Positions 1 to 11,196 of a DNA stretch of 64,000 bases are shown here, one piece after another (the stretch's first letter is position 1; every line of letters starts with the position of its first letter). The notes under the pieces were generated by a model. The model was not told the origin of the DNA. It made no database searches and saw nothing but the letters and a program-made list of their open reading frames with translations. Source of the stretch: Arenicola marina (Eukaryota > Annelida > Polychaeta > Arenicolidae); NCBI GenBank assembly GCA_964019135.1, contig OZ025255.1:21553708-21617707 (forward strand), written 5' to 3'. The position numbers and the translations under genes are program-made.

Positions 1-1413
1 TTACCCCGTAAAATTCTTGGTTCAACGCAAAGACCCTTTCCCTATTTACCGCGATCAATTATAGCAGTCTTTGAAGGGGCTTTGGAGGGCCGCCCCCCCC
101 CCTCCTCGTAACTTAAGCCTAAGTAAGTTTTTATCGTGGTTCCTTGCTGTATTTTCGCCACAATTAGCCGGAAAGGACGACTGAAGGAGAAATGCATGTA
201 GGTTCACGTGGGGATTTTGTTCATAGTTAATGTCATATTTGTTTTGATTTGTACAGCTAAGCTAATGACAGCGGGCAACGGGATTGCACAATTTTGTAAT
301 GATATAGTAAATTACGTGACATTCGTGTAGGCGGCAACCGAAAGAAACACTAAACCTATATTTAGTAGCATGTGCACGGCCAATAATCAGGCACAGACTG
401 TGAACTGGTCGGTCAGCAGGTCAGAAACTAGCTGAGCCAACGCAGGCCGAGTTCAATGATGATGAAACGCGGTATGTTTTTCGGGAAAATGAAGGCTAGG
501 CGATACACTAGGACTTAAGACGTTATATATGTATCAGTCTTCACACACAGGCACAATATGGACATGCAACAATCATGGAACGGATTATTAGTGAATCATT
601 TTAGTGATTAAATAAGGTTCTTGCCAAGAATATTTATGTGCTGTCCTAGTGTACATGTCTCGTGTTCCGCGACATCAAATTCTGCATGTTCGCGGTCGAA
701 GTTTACCAGTTGGAATAAAGTTAGATATAAACACATAGCAATTTTATGAATCATTTTCTGCATAATTCACATACAAATTCGCAAACAGTACAGGCAGTAC
801 TGTCAGATTTTCGCACGTCCTACAGCCACAGAACTGGGGCTAAGAGAAACTAGGCAAGGCCATCATTTGATGTTTATGCTGCTAGCTACTCGCTGACGAG
901 CGATCGATGTTAACCTTCAGTCACGGAATTAACGTTGGGAACCCAGATAAGGCCATAGGGCGATAAAGGAAGGAAAACAACATGCTTGAACAGATCTCGG
1001 CATCTCCACGCCAGCCGCAGGGGATAGGCTACAACTTCCGGTTGCTAGTGGCTGCTGGGCCGTCCGACGCTAGATCCACGTCAAACTGGATATCTTAACA
1101 TCGGATTGGTTGGTATGGCAATGTGATATCCCGTAGCCTTGGATATAGGCAGTGGAAAGCATCTTCGAAATGGTGGGCACAATGAAAACTGGCTTGAAGA
1201 AAATTTTATTTAGCACTGAGTCTCGGTGTAAAGTAAAGCCTGGCGTAACGTGCCCCCCCCCCCCCCCCCCTCCAACCCCAATAACGATGCCACGCGATTC
1301 ACTGAGCAAGGAATAATAATGAATAATATGAGACACTTACCTTCATTTACCTCAATGTACATGGATGTTCAAACTCTATTCTGTTAATGAAACTTACATG
1401 GATATCCAAAGCC
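1..1413. other. No gene seen; duplicated non-coding sequence
   Basis: AT-rich sequence matched piecewise in copy 2 (43110-50400). The only notable feature is a run of 18 C's at 1253-1270, which is 16 C's in copy 2 (50262-50277). No coding frame is convincing. Confidence 0.6.
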
Positions 1414-1708
1414 CATGGGCGGGTCTAGGAAGTTGAAAAGAGGGAGTTGGCCATTGAAACTTGCGACCGAGGGAAGGCTCGAAACAAAATTGCGACCTAG
1501 GGATCCACCAAGTTTTTGACGACCTGGGGGGAGGGGCACTGAAAATTTGCGAACGGGGGATGTCCACGCCGCGTTATTTCTCACAAAGGGGGGGGGGGGT
1601 CCATGCCTCAGATGGCCTAAATTTTGCAATGAGAAACGACACTTTTCGTCAAAACGGGAGGCCGGGATCCCCGGAACGTCTGGTTCCGCCCACCTGGATT
1701 CACCCTTG
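1414..1708. mobile_element. hAT-like MITE, copy 1
   Basis: About 295 bp with imperfect inverted ends: the left end begins CATGGGCGGGTCTAGG and the right end is CCTGGATTCACCCTTG. The better preserved paralogue at 50526-50812 shows the consensus. It is non-coding and sits inside a short tandem motif built on TGTCAATGAAACTTACATGG. It predates the segmental duplication because both copies carry it. Confidence 0.75.
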
Positions 1709-2370
1709 AAACCCAAATCCTGACAATGAACTAACATGGATATCCAAACCCCCGTTCTATCAATGAAATTTACATCGCCCTTGTGTAAGGTTCGAGTATG
1801 CCGGTGTGCATGCGGCAAAATGTGCAGCGACTATGTGATGGCCCTCCAGTGTCCGCATCCAGGACGTCTTAGAGCACCGCACGGGGGTTGGGAAGCGTAC
1901 TTATTTCATGAAATGTCGTGCAGGTGCTAAAAATGGTATTTTCTCAGAATTAATTTTAATCGTGGAAATGAATTAGACAGATTGATCAATCAGTTTCAAA
2001 TATTCATGAAATATACACTTTATCTTAACTTTCTTGGGATTAAGTGGCAAACAGCGTCAGCAATGCCCACAGTTTGACGTCAATAGAGCATTTCCCGTTA
2101 ACCTCTCTGTACCTGGTATAAAATGTTCTTTTTCGTTCTTGTCTTTTTGCAATACGGACTTCAATAGATGATATCCGTCGGCAATATGGGAAGAAATACT
2201 GAAAATGAGCAATTGTCACACACATATGACACTGTGACATTTATAATATAACGAAATATGGTACGGTGTTGATTTCACCGATTGCATAGATATCATATAA
2301 CACACTTAACTAAATGCAAACCAGAAAAATTAGCAAAGGCGGCGACGCTACATTGGGTGACGGCGACAAA

Positions 2371-3725
2371 GACACGCCAGCTCACACACTGTGCTTGTCT
2401 CAAACACACGCCAGCTCACACACTGTGCTTGTCTCAAACACACGCCACCTCACACACTGTGCTTGTCTCAAACACACGCCAGCTCACACACTGTGCTTGT
2501 CTCAGACACACGCCACCTCACACACTGTGCTTGTACCAAACACACGCCAGCTGACATACTGTGCTTGTCTCAAACACACGCCACCTCACACACTGTGCTT
2601 GTACCAAACACACGCCAGCTCACATACTGTGCTTGTCTCAAACACACGCCACCTCACACCCTGTGCTTGTCTCAAACACACGCCAGCTCACACACTGTGC
2701 TTGTCTCAAACACACGCCAGCTCACACACTGTGCTTGTCTCAAACACACGCCACCTCACATACTGTGCTTGTACCAAACACACGCCACCTCACACACTGT
2801 GCTTGTACCAAACACACGCCACCTCACACACTGTGCTTGTCTTAAACACACGCCAGCTCACACAATGTACTTGTCTTAAAGACACGCCAGCTCACACAAT
2901 GTGCTTGTCTCAAGCAAAAGCCACCTCACATACTGTGCTTGTACCAAACACACGCCACCTCACACACTGTGCTTGTCCCAAACACACGCCAACTCACACA
3001 CTGTGCTTGTACCAAACACACGCTACCTCACACACTGTGCTTGTACCAAACACACGCCACCTCACTTACTGTGCTTGTCCCAAACACACGCCACCTCACA
3101 CACTGTGCTTGTCTTAAACACACGCCAGCTCACACACTGTGCTTGTCTCAAACACACGCCACCTCACATACTGTGCTTGTACCAAACACACGCCACCTCA
3201 CACACTGTGCTTGTACCAAACACACGCCACCTCACACACTGTGCTTGTACCAAACACACGCCACCACACACACTGTGCTTGTCTCAAATATACGCCACCT
3301 CACACACTGTGCTTGTCTCAAACACAAGCCACCTCACATACTGTGCTTGTTTTAAACACAAGCCAGCTCACACACTGTGCTTGTCTCAAACACAAGCCAC
3401 CTCACATACTGTGCTTGTCCCAAACACACTCCAGCTCACACACTGTGCTTGTCCCAAACACACGCCACCTCACACACTGTGCTTGTCTCAAACACACGCC
3501 ACCTCACACACTGTGCTTGTCTTAAACATACGCACCTCACACACTGTGCTTGTCTCAAACACAAGCCACCTCACATACTGTGCTTGTCTCAAACACACGC
3601 CACCTCACATACTGTGCTTGTCTCAACCACAAGCCACCTCACATACTGTGCTTGTCTCAAACGCAAGCCACCTCACACCCTGTGCTTGTACCAAACAAAT
3701 GCCAGCTCAGACACTGTCCCAAACA
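2371..3725. repeat. 34-bp minisatellite array, copy 1 (about 40 units)
   Basis: Tandem 34-bp units built from ACACACGCCACCTCACACAC then TGTGCTTGTCTCAA. Variants at the join (CTCAAA, ACCAAA, CCCAAA) and CCAGCT versus CCACCT are interspersed. The unit has no stop in any + frame and 34 is not a multiple of 3, so all three + frames stay open and encode the same cyclic 34-residue peptide. The long His/Thr/Cys-rich ORFs are therefore a by-product, not genes. Confidence 0.97.
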
Positions 3726-3741
3726 GACGCAAATGGCCTCC

Positions 3742-3769
3742 GGTTTGTTCCACGATCGTGGAACAAACC
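3742..3769. repeat. Perfect 28-bp palindrome at the end of array 1
   Basis: The sequence from 3742 to 3769 equals its own reverse complement, centred on CACGATCGTG with arms GGTTTGTTC and GAACAAACC. In copy 2 only the left half survives (about 52877-52890), followed by about 345 bp absent from copy 1. Confidence 0.95.
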
Positions 3770-4151
3770 ACGCCGGACGATACTGCTTGATGTCGCCAAT
3801 ATTGCCTAACGCCCCATCGACCTTTCACAGAAATGATGAAATGCATGTAAGAAGCGGATATAGTATTCCCTTGACCTGATCTCGCATAACGTCTGACACA
3901 AAACAATTATCAGGCTTTATACTCGAGCCCAAAACATATCTGACCCCCATTAATTTTCACCCGGGCCTTTTTACTTCGATCCAAGCACGAACAAGCAAAT
4001 GGTTAATTCTCATCTGAGCCCATATTGCTTCAATACTTCATCGACAAATATTCTAGTTTGGCACAGCCCAAATTCGGCTTTTAGATTTTCTGTTACTTCA
4101 TAAAAGCACGATGGGCTCTATAACATGACAAGCCATGCACTCACCAATGCT

Positions 4152-4683
4152 TGATTGGCATATGACCGTATCCGCAAGACTATTGACTTAAAGCCAATTT
4201 TCTTTAAAAGAATGGCGTTTCCAATTGATCTTAAGATAGTTGCGCCTTCGGTTGATGAAGCCAATTTGATAGTGCCAGACATGTCGGCAATAATCTCGTC
4301 GATGTCCTACCATTTGGGCCTGTCTATTTTTTCATATGCAGTTTCGCGAACCAGAACTCATCGTGGCAGACCACTCAGCGGTGGACGAAACGGTTCTGCA
4401 CTCTCTTAAAGGCAATTTTGGTTATCGTTATCCGGGGAATGTCATCTGCTGTCGTTGCAACGGCTGAAAGACCCAAATGATCATTACCAAGGCGGTGCCA
4501 ACAATAAAAAAAAAGCAATATTCAGTAGGAACTATTGGTAGCAATTATGCGTTTCAGTCGCTGGTATTTGAGCCCCATGTTTTGTTCTTTAAACCCATTG
4601 ATCAAATCGAATTAAGGCTGGCAGAAGCCATGGTAAAGAAAAGTCGATACAATAAACATGAAGCTACTGAAACTGCCCCATGA
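4152..4683 (+). pseudogene. Unrecognised broken coding-like stretch, copy 1
   Basis: A coherent frame from 4152 (with an ATG at 4212) reads through PIDLKIVAPSVDEANLIV and then loses frame in a T run near 4330. A second short frame at 4477-4683 ends EATETAP and is followed by an AATAAA-like motif. The copy at 53684-53935 keeps reading across the point where this one shifts. Composition looks protein-like, but I cannot name a family. It could be the 3' part of a captured or decayed gene. Confidence 0.4.
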
Positions 4684-4689
4684 GCGCGA

Positions 4690-7540
4690 TGTATTATAGA
4701 GTGCATTAAAAGAAAAACACGGAAACATGTTGACGCAACAATAGAAAATAATTACGGAAAGATATACATAATGCATCATATAATTTTATTCATTTTGGGG
4801 ATTTGCATTTTGTGCCAAAAAACCTTCTTCTCCCCCAATTCAAAAAAAATGCATCCACAGTGATGTGACCTGCTTGGTCGAAACCACATCTACCACATTT
4901 TAGAAATTAGCGAAAGAAAATTGATTCTATTTGCCAAAAAACACCATTTATGCCCGAAAGGCCGTACTATGTCAGTTCAAAATGCCTTCTTCTCCTCCAA
5001 TTCGGAACATTTTGCATGAACAGTGATATGACTTCCTTTGTTTATGCCATATGTAAGAAATTAGCGAAATGTATTTTTAATTTTGTCATTAAAAATGGCC
5101 ACTGTGCATAGTTGTGAAGAATGTATGCTCAAAAGTAGAATAAAAATATTTGTCACATTTAGTTAAGCAGATCATGATGCAGAACATACTTACCATGGAC
5201 ATATGTTACATTGCTGTTGATGTGCTCATGTGTGCTGTAAGCAAACGCAAATAAATCGCTTATGTCGTACTTTCTACGTGTTCTGTACATTTATTCAGTA
5301 GTATTGTAGTATGAGGTGCCTTTGAAGACAACAAAATATTGACGTATTCTGTGCAATATTAAAACAGCCTTTTAAGTAGATGAAAGTAGATTGTTTGACC
5401 TTTTAGAATCAAGACTAAAAGTTTCTCAAAAAGCTGCGCGGACTATTTTATCGCGCGGACGTCCTAGCGAGCCACGGTCGACATCACACAGATTGCCGAA
5501 CAGCGAACAGGTGCGCAGGGATATAAAACCGGCCACCAACTTCTGCTAATTTTTTCTTATTTGTTCCGCCTTAATTTGATATCAATAAGAGACAGCATAT
5601 CCTTTTAAAGCAAACTAAATGACTCCCTATCGTGCCATCGCATTGTCATCGCCAAAGAGGAAAGCCCTATCCAGGGGGGGGGGGGTGCAAAGGGTATGTG
5701 CGTTCCTCGGGATTTGGTGTTTCATTTCACCGTGAACTGGGAATAAGAAAAATAATTCTTCGTGAACTGGGAATGGGGTATTAGCCGACCGCCGTGATCA
5801 AGGATATTCATTAATCGTGAACTGGGAATTTTCATGAATAAAGACATTTTGGGGAATAAAGAAATTTATTCTTCGTGATGTGGGAACACACCCCTCCCTT
5901 GCCCCCTCCCCCCCCCCTATCCGCCCCCCGCCCCCCGAAGCAGGTTGATGCAACGGTCCACTTTTTGGCCGGTTCAAAAATAGCGGAAGGGTGGCGCTGT
6001 ATAAAATCTTAACGACCGGGATTGGCCGGTGTCATTAAAAAAAGACATCCGCGCTTGGAAACGGGAACCGGATCCAGTACCCCTGGCTTCCTGAATGGAA
6101 GTTACGTTACTGCCTCACAAATCTGCCAGACGGTTTTCCAATATCTATGAAACCAGTGACTCCATTTTAGTCTGCTGGAAGCTGTTGAATCGTGCTTCCA
6201 TCTGGTGACCTATTCGGCGATAATAGGATTGGGACAGTGCAACGAGAAGATACCGTCTGGTGTAGATAGATAGGTGTAAGTCACGCAACCGTAGCCGTAG
6301 CAAGGCATCAGCGAGATGCACAGTCGCAAGTTCTTACGTTTTTTTGTCGTTTTTTTTTTGTTTTATGCTGATCTCGGAAACACTGAAACCGGACACTAAT
6401 ATCAGCGATAACTGTGCAACTTTTCATGACGCGGTTACCATGTTACCATGACGACATATTTTTACCTTCTGATTTTCGCCACACATTTAGTTTAAGGAAA
6501 TGTGACCCAAAAGGACTGTTTAAGTGCAGACGGCCACTGGACGCACGACCAAGTTCGCTATGTTGGAGATCGGGCTGAAATCTCGACGGCACACCGACCG
6601 ACGACCGAAAAATAGAAAATGTCACAACGCGGAGCCACGTCGGCACCTCGTCGGCACCGCATACAGTGGGCGTCAGCCAAGTGAAACTCAAGTATTCTAT
6701 TTTTGGGGCCCGCCTCTGCGTCTATTCCGTTGCCGTATCTAGTGGGCGTTAGCATATATATTACATATTATTTTACTAAATGAAACCGTGTCTATTTAAA
6801 GCGGGTAAAAACGTTAATATAATCGTGAGGCCTTAGTAATGTTTTGGTCCTGAAAGCAACATTGCAAAATAAGACACGTCTTAGAGAACAACGGGTTCAA
6901 AGATTCTGAAATAAATTTGCAATCCTGTCCGAGAACCACTTTCGATTAAGCAATTAAAAATTCAACAGATTATATCAGTCTAATATGAGTGCTTGGACTT
7001 TTTATAGTGTGTTAAATATGAGCAAAGTTAGGCAAACATCGGCCCTTTCGCTATTTCCGGTTTGGGTCTCGCTCTCTGATTAGCTAGCGCCAGCCATGCC
7101 CACCAAGAGAGCTGCGCCCGGGAAAGTTGCGTTTTCTCGACAGGCGGTCACTTCACCATAAGTCACTTGACCATAATTACCCAAATATGCGCAATAAACA
7201 TATGATAGAATTCATATTTCTTAAGAACATTGTGGATAAGTTTCAACACGTTTAAGACTTAGCCCTTTACTCAGCCTGTCCATGTCCATCACAATAGCAT
7301 TGCCTAAATATATCCAGGCGAATTATGGGTAATTCATACTTGCAATGATATATCTATATCTGGTTACCACACACGCACAAAATTATGGAATATCTAATTA
7401 ACTAATCTATGTGCAAGATATATATATTGACGGATGCAGCATCTCATATTGAACAAACGAATGTAAGTGTCGACGTGTCTTAGAGTGATTATTGCCCAAG
7501 GAAAGTCAATCTAAAGATAGCAAATTTTTTTCAGAATTTG
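4690..7540. other. No gene seen; duplicated AT-rich sequence
   Basis: Matched in copy 2 by about 54160-56500, except 5510-6005, which is present only here. 5400-5545 contains a dispersed repeat (TTTTAGAATCAAGACTAAAAG ... ATATAAAACCGGCCACC) that is also found inverted at about 48255-48480. I see no coding exon. Confidence 0.5.
5669..5935. mobile_element. GTGAACTGGGAAT-family MITE between G and C runs
   Basis: Bounded by a run of 10 G's on the left and C-rich sequence on the right. The interior has repeated GTGAACTGGGAAT and ATTCTTCGTGAACTGGGAAT, then TATTAGCCGACCGCCGTGATC. Relatives lie at 9186-9320, 15240-15462 and 35745-36073. It is absent from copy 2 and has no coding capacity. Confidence 0.7.
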
Positions 7541-7795
7541 CTATACATTAAGCAAATCCATCACCTGGTTCCAAACTTCTGACATGTCAGGCAATCTAGA
7601 GAACACAGTGGCGTCTTGTGCCTCTATTTGGCAGGCAATTTCAAAATCTCTGTGGTCTGGCTCATGGACTACTATATATTCTGAATTATCGCGTTCGGTC
7701 AAGATGGGGCACGGTATTTCTGCTGCTGTGACCGCTTTGCTTTGCCCATTTTCTCAGCTTGGTAACAAGCGCATTAGGATTCCATAGTCTTTCGG
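7541..7795 (-). pseudogene. Unrecognised gene, last exon, copy 1 (frameshifted)
   Basis: On the minus strand a pyrimidine tract and AG acceptor (TCTCTTTTTAAAG) precede ERLWNPNALVTKLRKWAK. The frame is lost at a one-base difference in a C run, and resumes in another frame through YIVVHEPDHRDFEIACQ to WNQVMDLLNV and a stop at 7541-7543. The paralogue at 56514-56767 reads through. Differences between copies are mostly amino-acid changing, so neither looks under selection. No family recognised. Confidence 0.5.
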
Positions 7796-8521
7796 CTTTA
7801 AAAAGAGACCTTTGTCTGTCAGACGGGTGGGCGGGGGGCGGTGCGGTTAGGTTCTAAAATTAAGCCTCCTTTTGCGACTTGGCCAATAGACTATGAGGAA
7901 AGACGACTCTGGCTGAATGCCCGCGGCCAGGATATTATACCCATGACAAAACATCCTAACTCTCATTCCAGTGTCTGACCCTTAATCTCTAATCCCTGAC
8001 CCCTAATAACTAACTCTGTCAATGTCGGGTCATTGACAGCGCCAATCATGACCCTGATTTCCAATGGCTGACCCTTAATCCCTGAGCCCTTAATCCTTAA
8101 TAAGTGAATAATATCGGTATAGACCGCTTGTATCATGGGAAGATCAATTTATATACTGAGTGGGTGTTCTTCAGAAAAGAAACTCATAATAGGAAATATA
8201 TTGATGCCTCCCTCTGAAACTAATAATCAACGGCATCACGGGGCTCCCCCCTTCCCCCAGGTTGGCATAATAGTGCCCCCCCCCCACACCTCCCCCTTGG
8301 GTGTGCCTCCCCCACAGACGCATCGCCCACACCCAACACCCTATGACATCCATCCCTCAAACCAACAGAAATCTTATCGCATTTGTTGGCGGAAGCAATT
8401 TTGGATGCTGCCCCATGATCTCGAGAAACAAACCTAACCATTGAAGCTTTGATTTATATATATATACCTGACAACGCGGAAGAGTATCCGCACAAAACAC
8501 CACACCGTGGCACGTATCACG

Positions 8522-8925
8522 TTAAAGTTGCATGTCGAGTTCTTTCCCGCCAAAACTAAGCCCATGCTAAATTTATATCAAAATTTGCAGAAAAGCAGAT
8601 TGTTTCATTCTATAAATTCAGAAACCTGATAAACATCGCCGTTTTGTCTGCTGTGTGGCAAACGTGTGTATCCCGTGACACAGAACTCTCCTGCGGCAAT
8701 GCTACTTATACCAAAGCATCGCGAAGCACACGAACTGATGACATTTACCACTAAAATGAAAACTTGTGGTAAATCGATATCACGGGTAAGGCTAAGAGAC
8801 ACTATTTGGCAGTCTGGCATGGGTAAGTATAGACAAAAGAAATCTTGAACCATTCAAGGACTGATTCTTATATGTCTTTTGACCTCCGTAGTTTTGGCAA
8901 CAAAGAGCTCGACATGCAACTTTAA
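8522..8925. mobile_element. TTAA-flanked MITE (piggyBac- or Kolobok-like ends)
   Basis: TTAA at 8522-8525 and 8922-8925 brackets inverted ends of about 32 bp: left AGTTGCATGTCGAGTTCTTT at 8526, right the inverse AAAGAGCTCGACATGCAACT ending at 8921. Total about 404 bp, non-coding. TTAA target duplications are typical of piggyBac and Kolobok families, but the ends alone do not decide which. Confidence 0.8.
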
Positions 8926-9324
8926 TAAAATTCATGCCTTCTGCCGCATCTCAAGCTAATTTATTTTGACACGTTTTGGGTCAGAACATATTGGTTTGCC
9001 AAAAACAACCGCAATCTATCCTCACCGGGGCGACAACCGGTCTGTTTACACTCTGACCCACTCTCTCACTCTGACACTTTATACTCTCACTTTCTCCATT
9101 TGGGAAATCATTGACTGGCATCGAGTAAGTGTAGGCCTCCATCTGCTCTCTGGTCAAAAGGAAACATATCACGGGGCAGATCACGATTAGATGAAGGGGC
9201 GGATACATGATATAAATTGGCGATTTCCCCATTCAAGGTTATTTAGTATTACAATTCTCAGTTCACGATTAATGAAAATCATTGATCACGACGGTCGGCT
9301 AACATCTCATTCCCAGATCATTAA

Positions 9325-9655
9325 TGCACACGTACTATAATGTTATCAGAAATTCGTATGTACCGTTTCTTTTTAATCTGTACGTACTATCATTTCATCA
9401 AAAATCCGTACGTAGTGTAATGTTATCACTAATCAACTACAATGCTATCAGTAATCCGTACTTAGATCCACTATGATGTTATCAATAATCACTACGAATA
9501 TCTACTACGATGTTATCAGTAATAAGTAGTAGGTATACTATGATGTTATCAGTAATTAGTAGTAGGTATAATATGATGATATCAGTAATCCGTACCTAGA
9601 TATACTATGCTGTTATTTTTAATCAGTACGTAGATCTACTAGGATGTTACCAGTA
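9325..9655. repeat. Degenerate 31-36-bp tandem array
   Basis: About nine diverged units with the core TACTATGATGTTATCAGTAATC plus GTACGTAGAT-like linkers. Spacing between cores varies from about 31 to 36 bp. It ends about 75 bp before the 40-bp array. Non-coding. Confidence 0.85.
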
Positions 9656-9730
9656 CGTTATAAGACCTGCAGGTCTCAATATGCGCATGCCGTTCATTCC
9701 AATCTTAGAACAAAATGGAGTAATCTATCA

Positions 9731-9955
9731 TCCCTTTCTCGGCGAACACGCCCGTTCTCGGCGGTGTACGTCCTTTTCTCGGCGAACACGCCCGTTCTCG
9801 GCGGTGTACGTCCCTTTCTCGGCGAACACGCCCGTTCTCGGCGGTGTACGTCCCTTTCTCGGCGAACACGCCCGTTCTCGGCGGTGAACGTCCCGTTCTC
9901 GGCGAACACGCCCGTTCTCGGCGGTGAATGTCCCGTTCTCGGCGGTGATCCTCCC
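9731..9955. repeat. 40-bp minisatellite made of two 20-bp halves
   Basis: About 5.5 copies of a 40-bp unit: TCCCTTTCTCGGCGAACACG followed by CCCGTTCTCGGCGGTGTACG. The two halves resemble each other, so the unit probably arose by doubling of a 20-mer. It is GC-rich in AT-rich surroundings. Arg-rich frames on the minus strand and matching + frames are artefacts of the repeat. Confidence 0.95.
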
Positions 9956-10823
9956 GTTGTCTGCGGAATTGTCCACGTTCTTTCACTATTTCATAAATAA
10001 TACTATAATACAATAATACAATACAATACAATAAATTTTCTTTTATCCACTTTATGGCTTTAACAAATAAAGTATGCATCTTGGTGCCCAACGTGTCTGT
10101 TATGATGGGCTGACACATGAGAAAAGTCGCACACAAACACATCATCCAAGAAGCAAATTTGTTCGCCGGATCAAAAGTTGGTGGCCGGCTTTATTTCTCG
10201 CACTCTGTTTTTAGTGGCCAATGTTGACACCAGTTCCGGGAAAAACCCATCCCGGTATACGTGTCAGAAATTGAGATGTTATCGTATTTATGTTACAGTC
10301 TGACAAATTAGTTCATGTGGCAAATTTCGGCGGCTTAAAAGCTGAAACTTACTTTGTAAAATCCATTTTAGTTTTCCAATCGTGCGTTGCTTTGCTGCCG
10401 CCATTCACGTTACAGATACAGGTGTCAACGCGCGTAACTGATATTTACATAAATAGTTCCAACAAACCAACCGAACTTAATAACTATAGACCTGAATCAT
10501 ATGAAATCCAACTATAGAAATACAGGCCTAGCTACAATTTGCGAAACAAAAGGTTCATTTAAGAAATATATACCATTTTGCCTAAAACAATTAATATGTT
10601 CGTTAAGCCTACCTCCGCCGCAGAGGCGTAATCACTTTGACGACGTCATATCTCCAGAGAAACACGTCGCGCGAAACCCTTAGTTACTGGTGCTATTGAG
10701 CGCCACTGTTATGATTTTGATCAAATATTGACGTGCAGTTGTGAGTAGATCTATTATTGTCATCGTTAGATCTCCGTGTTGACTTAATGGCGACGTTTAA
10801 AGTTTCATTCGAGCGAGAAAATA

Positions 10824-10973
10824 CATATGGCATTGCTTCTCGTGCGAGAAGAGTTTATCTCAGCACGCATCTCCGAAATCCTGCTTTCGCCTAAAGGCTC
10901 AGGCAGGATTTTGGAGACTTGTGCTGAGATAAACCCATCTCGCACTCGACGCAATGCCATATGCATATCATCC
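10824..10973. repeat. Long hairpin (foldback) in copy 1
   Basis: Arms of about 65 bp pair across a short loop near 10895. The left arm runs from CATATGGCATTGC through GAGTTTATCTCAGCAC and a TCCGAAATCCTG segment. The right arm is the inverse, ending GCAATGCCATATG. In copy 2 (59727-59773) the centre is missing and only the outer arm tips remain. Confidence 0.9.
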
Positions 10974-11196
10974 CTGCGCGCATGTTCGCTGTTTGGTATT
11001 CTGTGTGATGATACCATAAATGTGATGATAAAATAATCCACGCAGTTTTATGCTGAAGTTGTTGTTTCACAGACTCAAAGGCGAGAGGCCGAAAGCCGAT
11101 AAAGAAAATACAGGGCTGCTACAGATCGATGAAGAACCAACAAAATGCCTAACGCCATGTGACCGGCTGCCATGAGTGTTTATTACATGATAAAAT

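Larger units (their letters stand above)
8131..9978. other. Segment present only in copy 1 (nested small repeats)
   Basis: Copy 2 joins GCTTG directly to CTTTCACTATTTC (about 58801), whereas copy 1 has this extra block. It contains a TTAA-flanked MITE, part of a GTGAACTGGGAAT MITE (9186-9320), a degenerate 31-36-bp array and a 40-bp array. I see no gene. Confidence 0.75.

Noticed and set aside
2371-3725. CRISPR array
   Set aside because: Units are directly head-to-tail with no unique spacers, and the context is eukaryotic.
2371-3725. V(D)J-like heptamer CACTGTG in every 34-bp unit
   Set aside because: No matching nonamer at a 12- or 23-base spacing. The heptamer follows from the CACACACTGTGC repeat.
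2282-3809. Several long overlapping + strand ORFs (up to 302 aa), His/Thr/Cys-rich
   Set aside because: They are the 34-bp minisatellite read in its three stop-free frames. The same applies at 51393-53012.
9694-10145. Arg-rich minus-strand ORFs (RRERACSP repeats)
   Set aside because: Translation of the 40-bp minisatellite.
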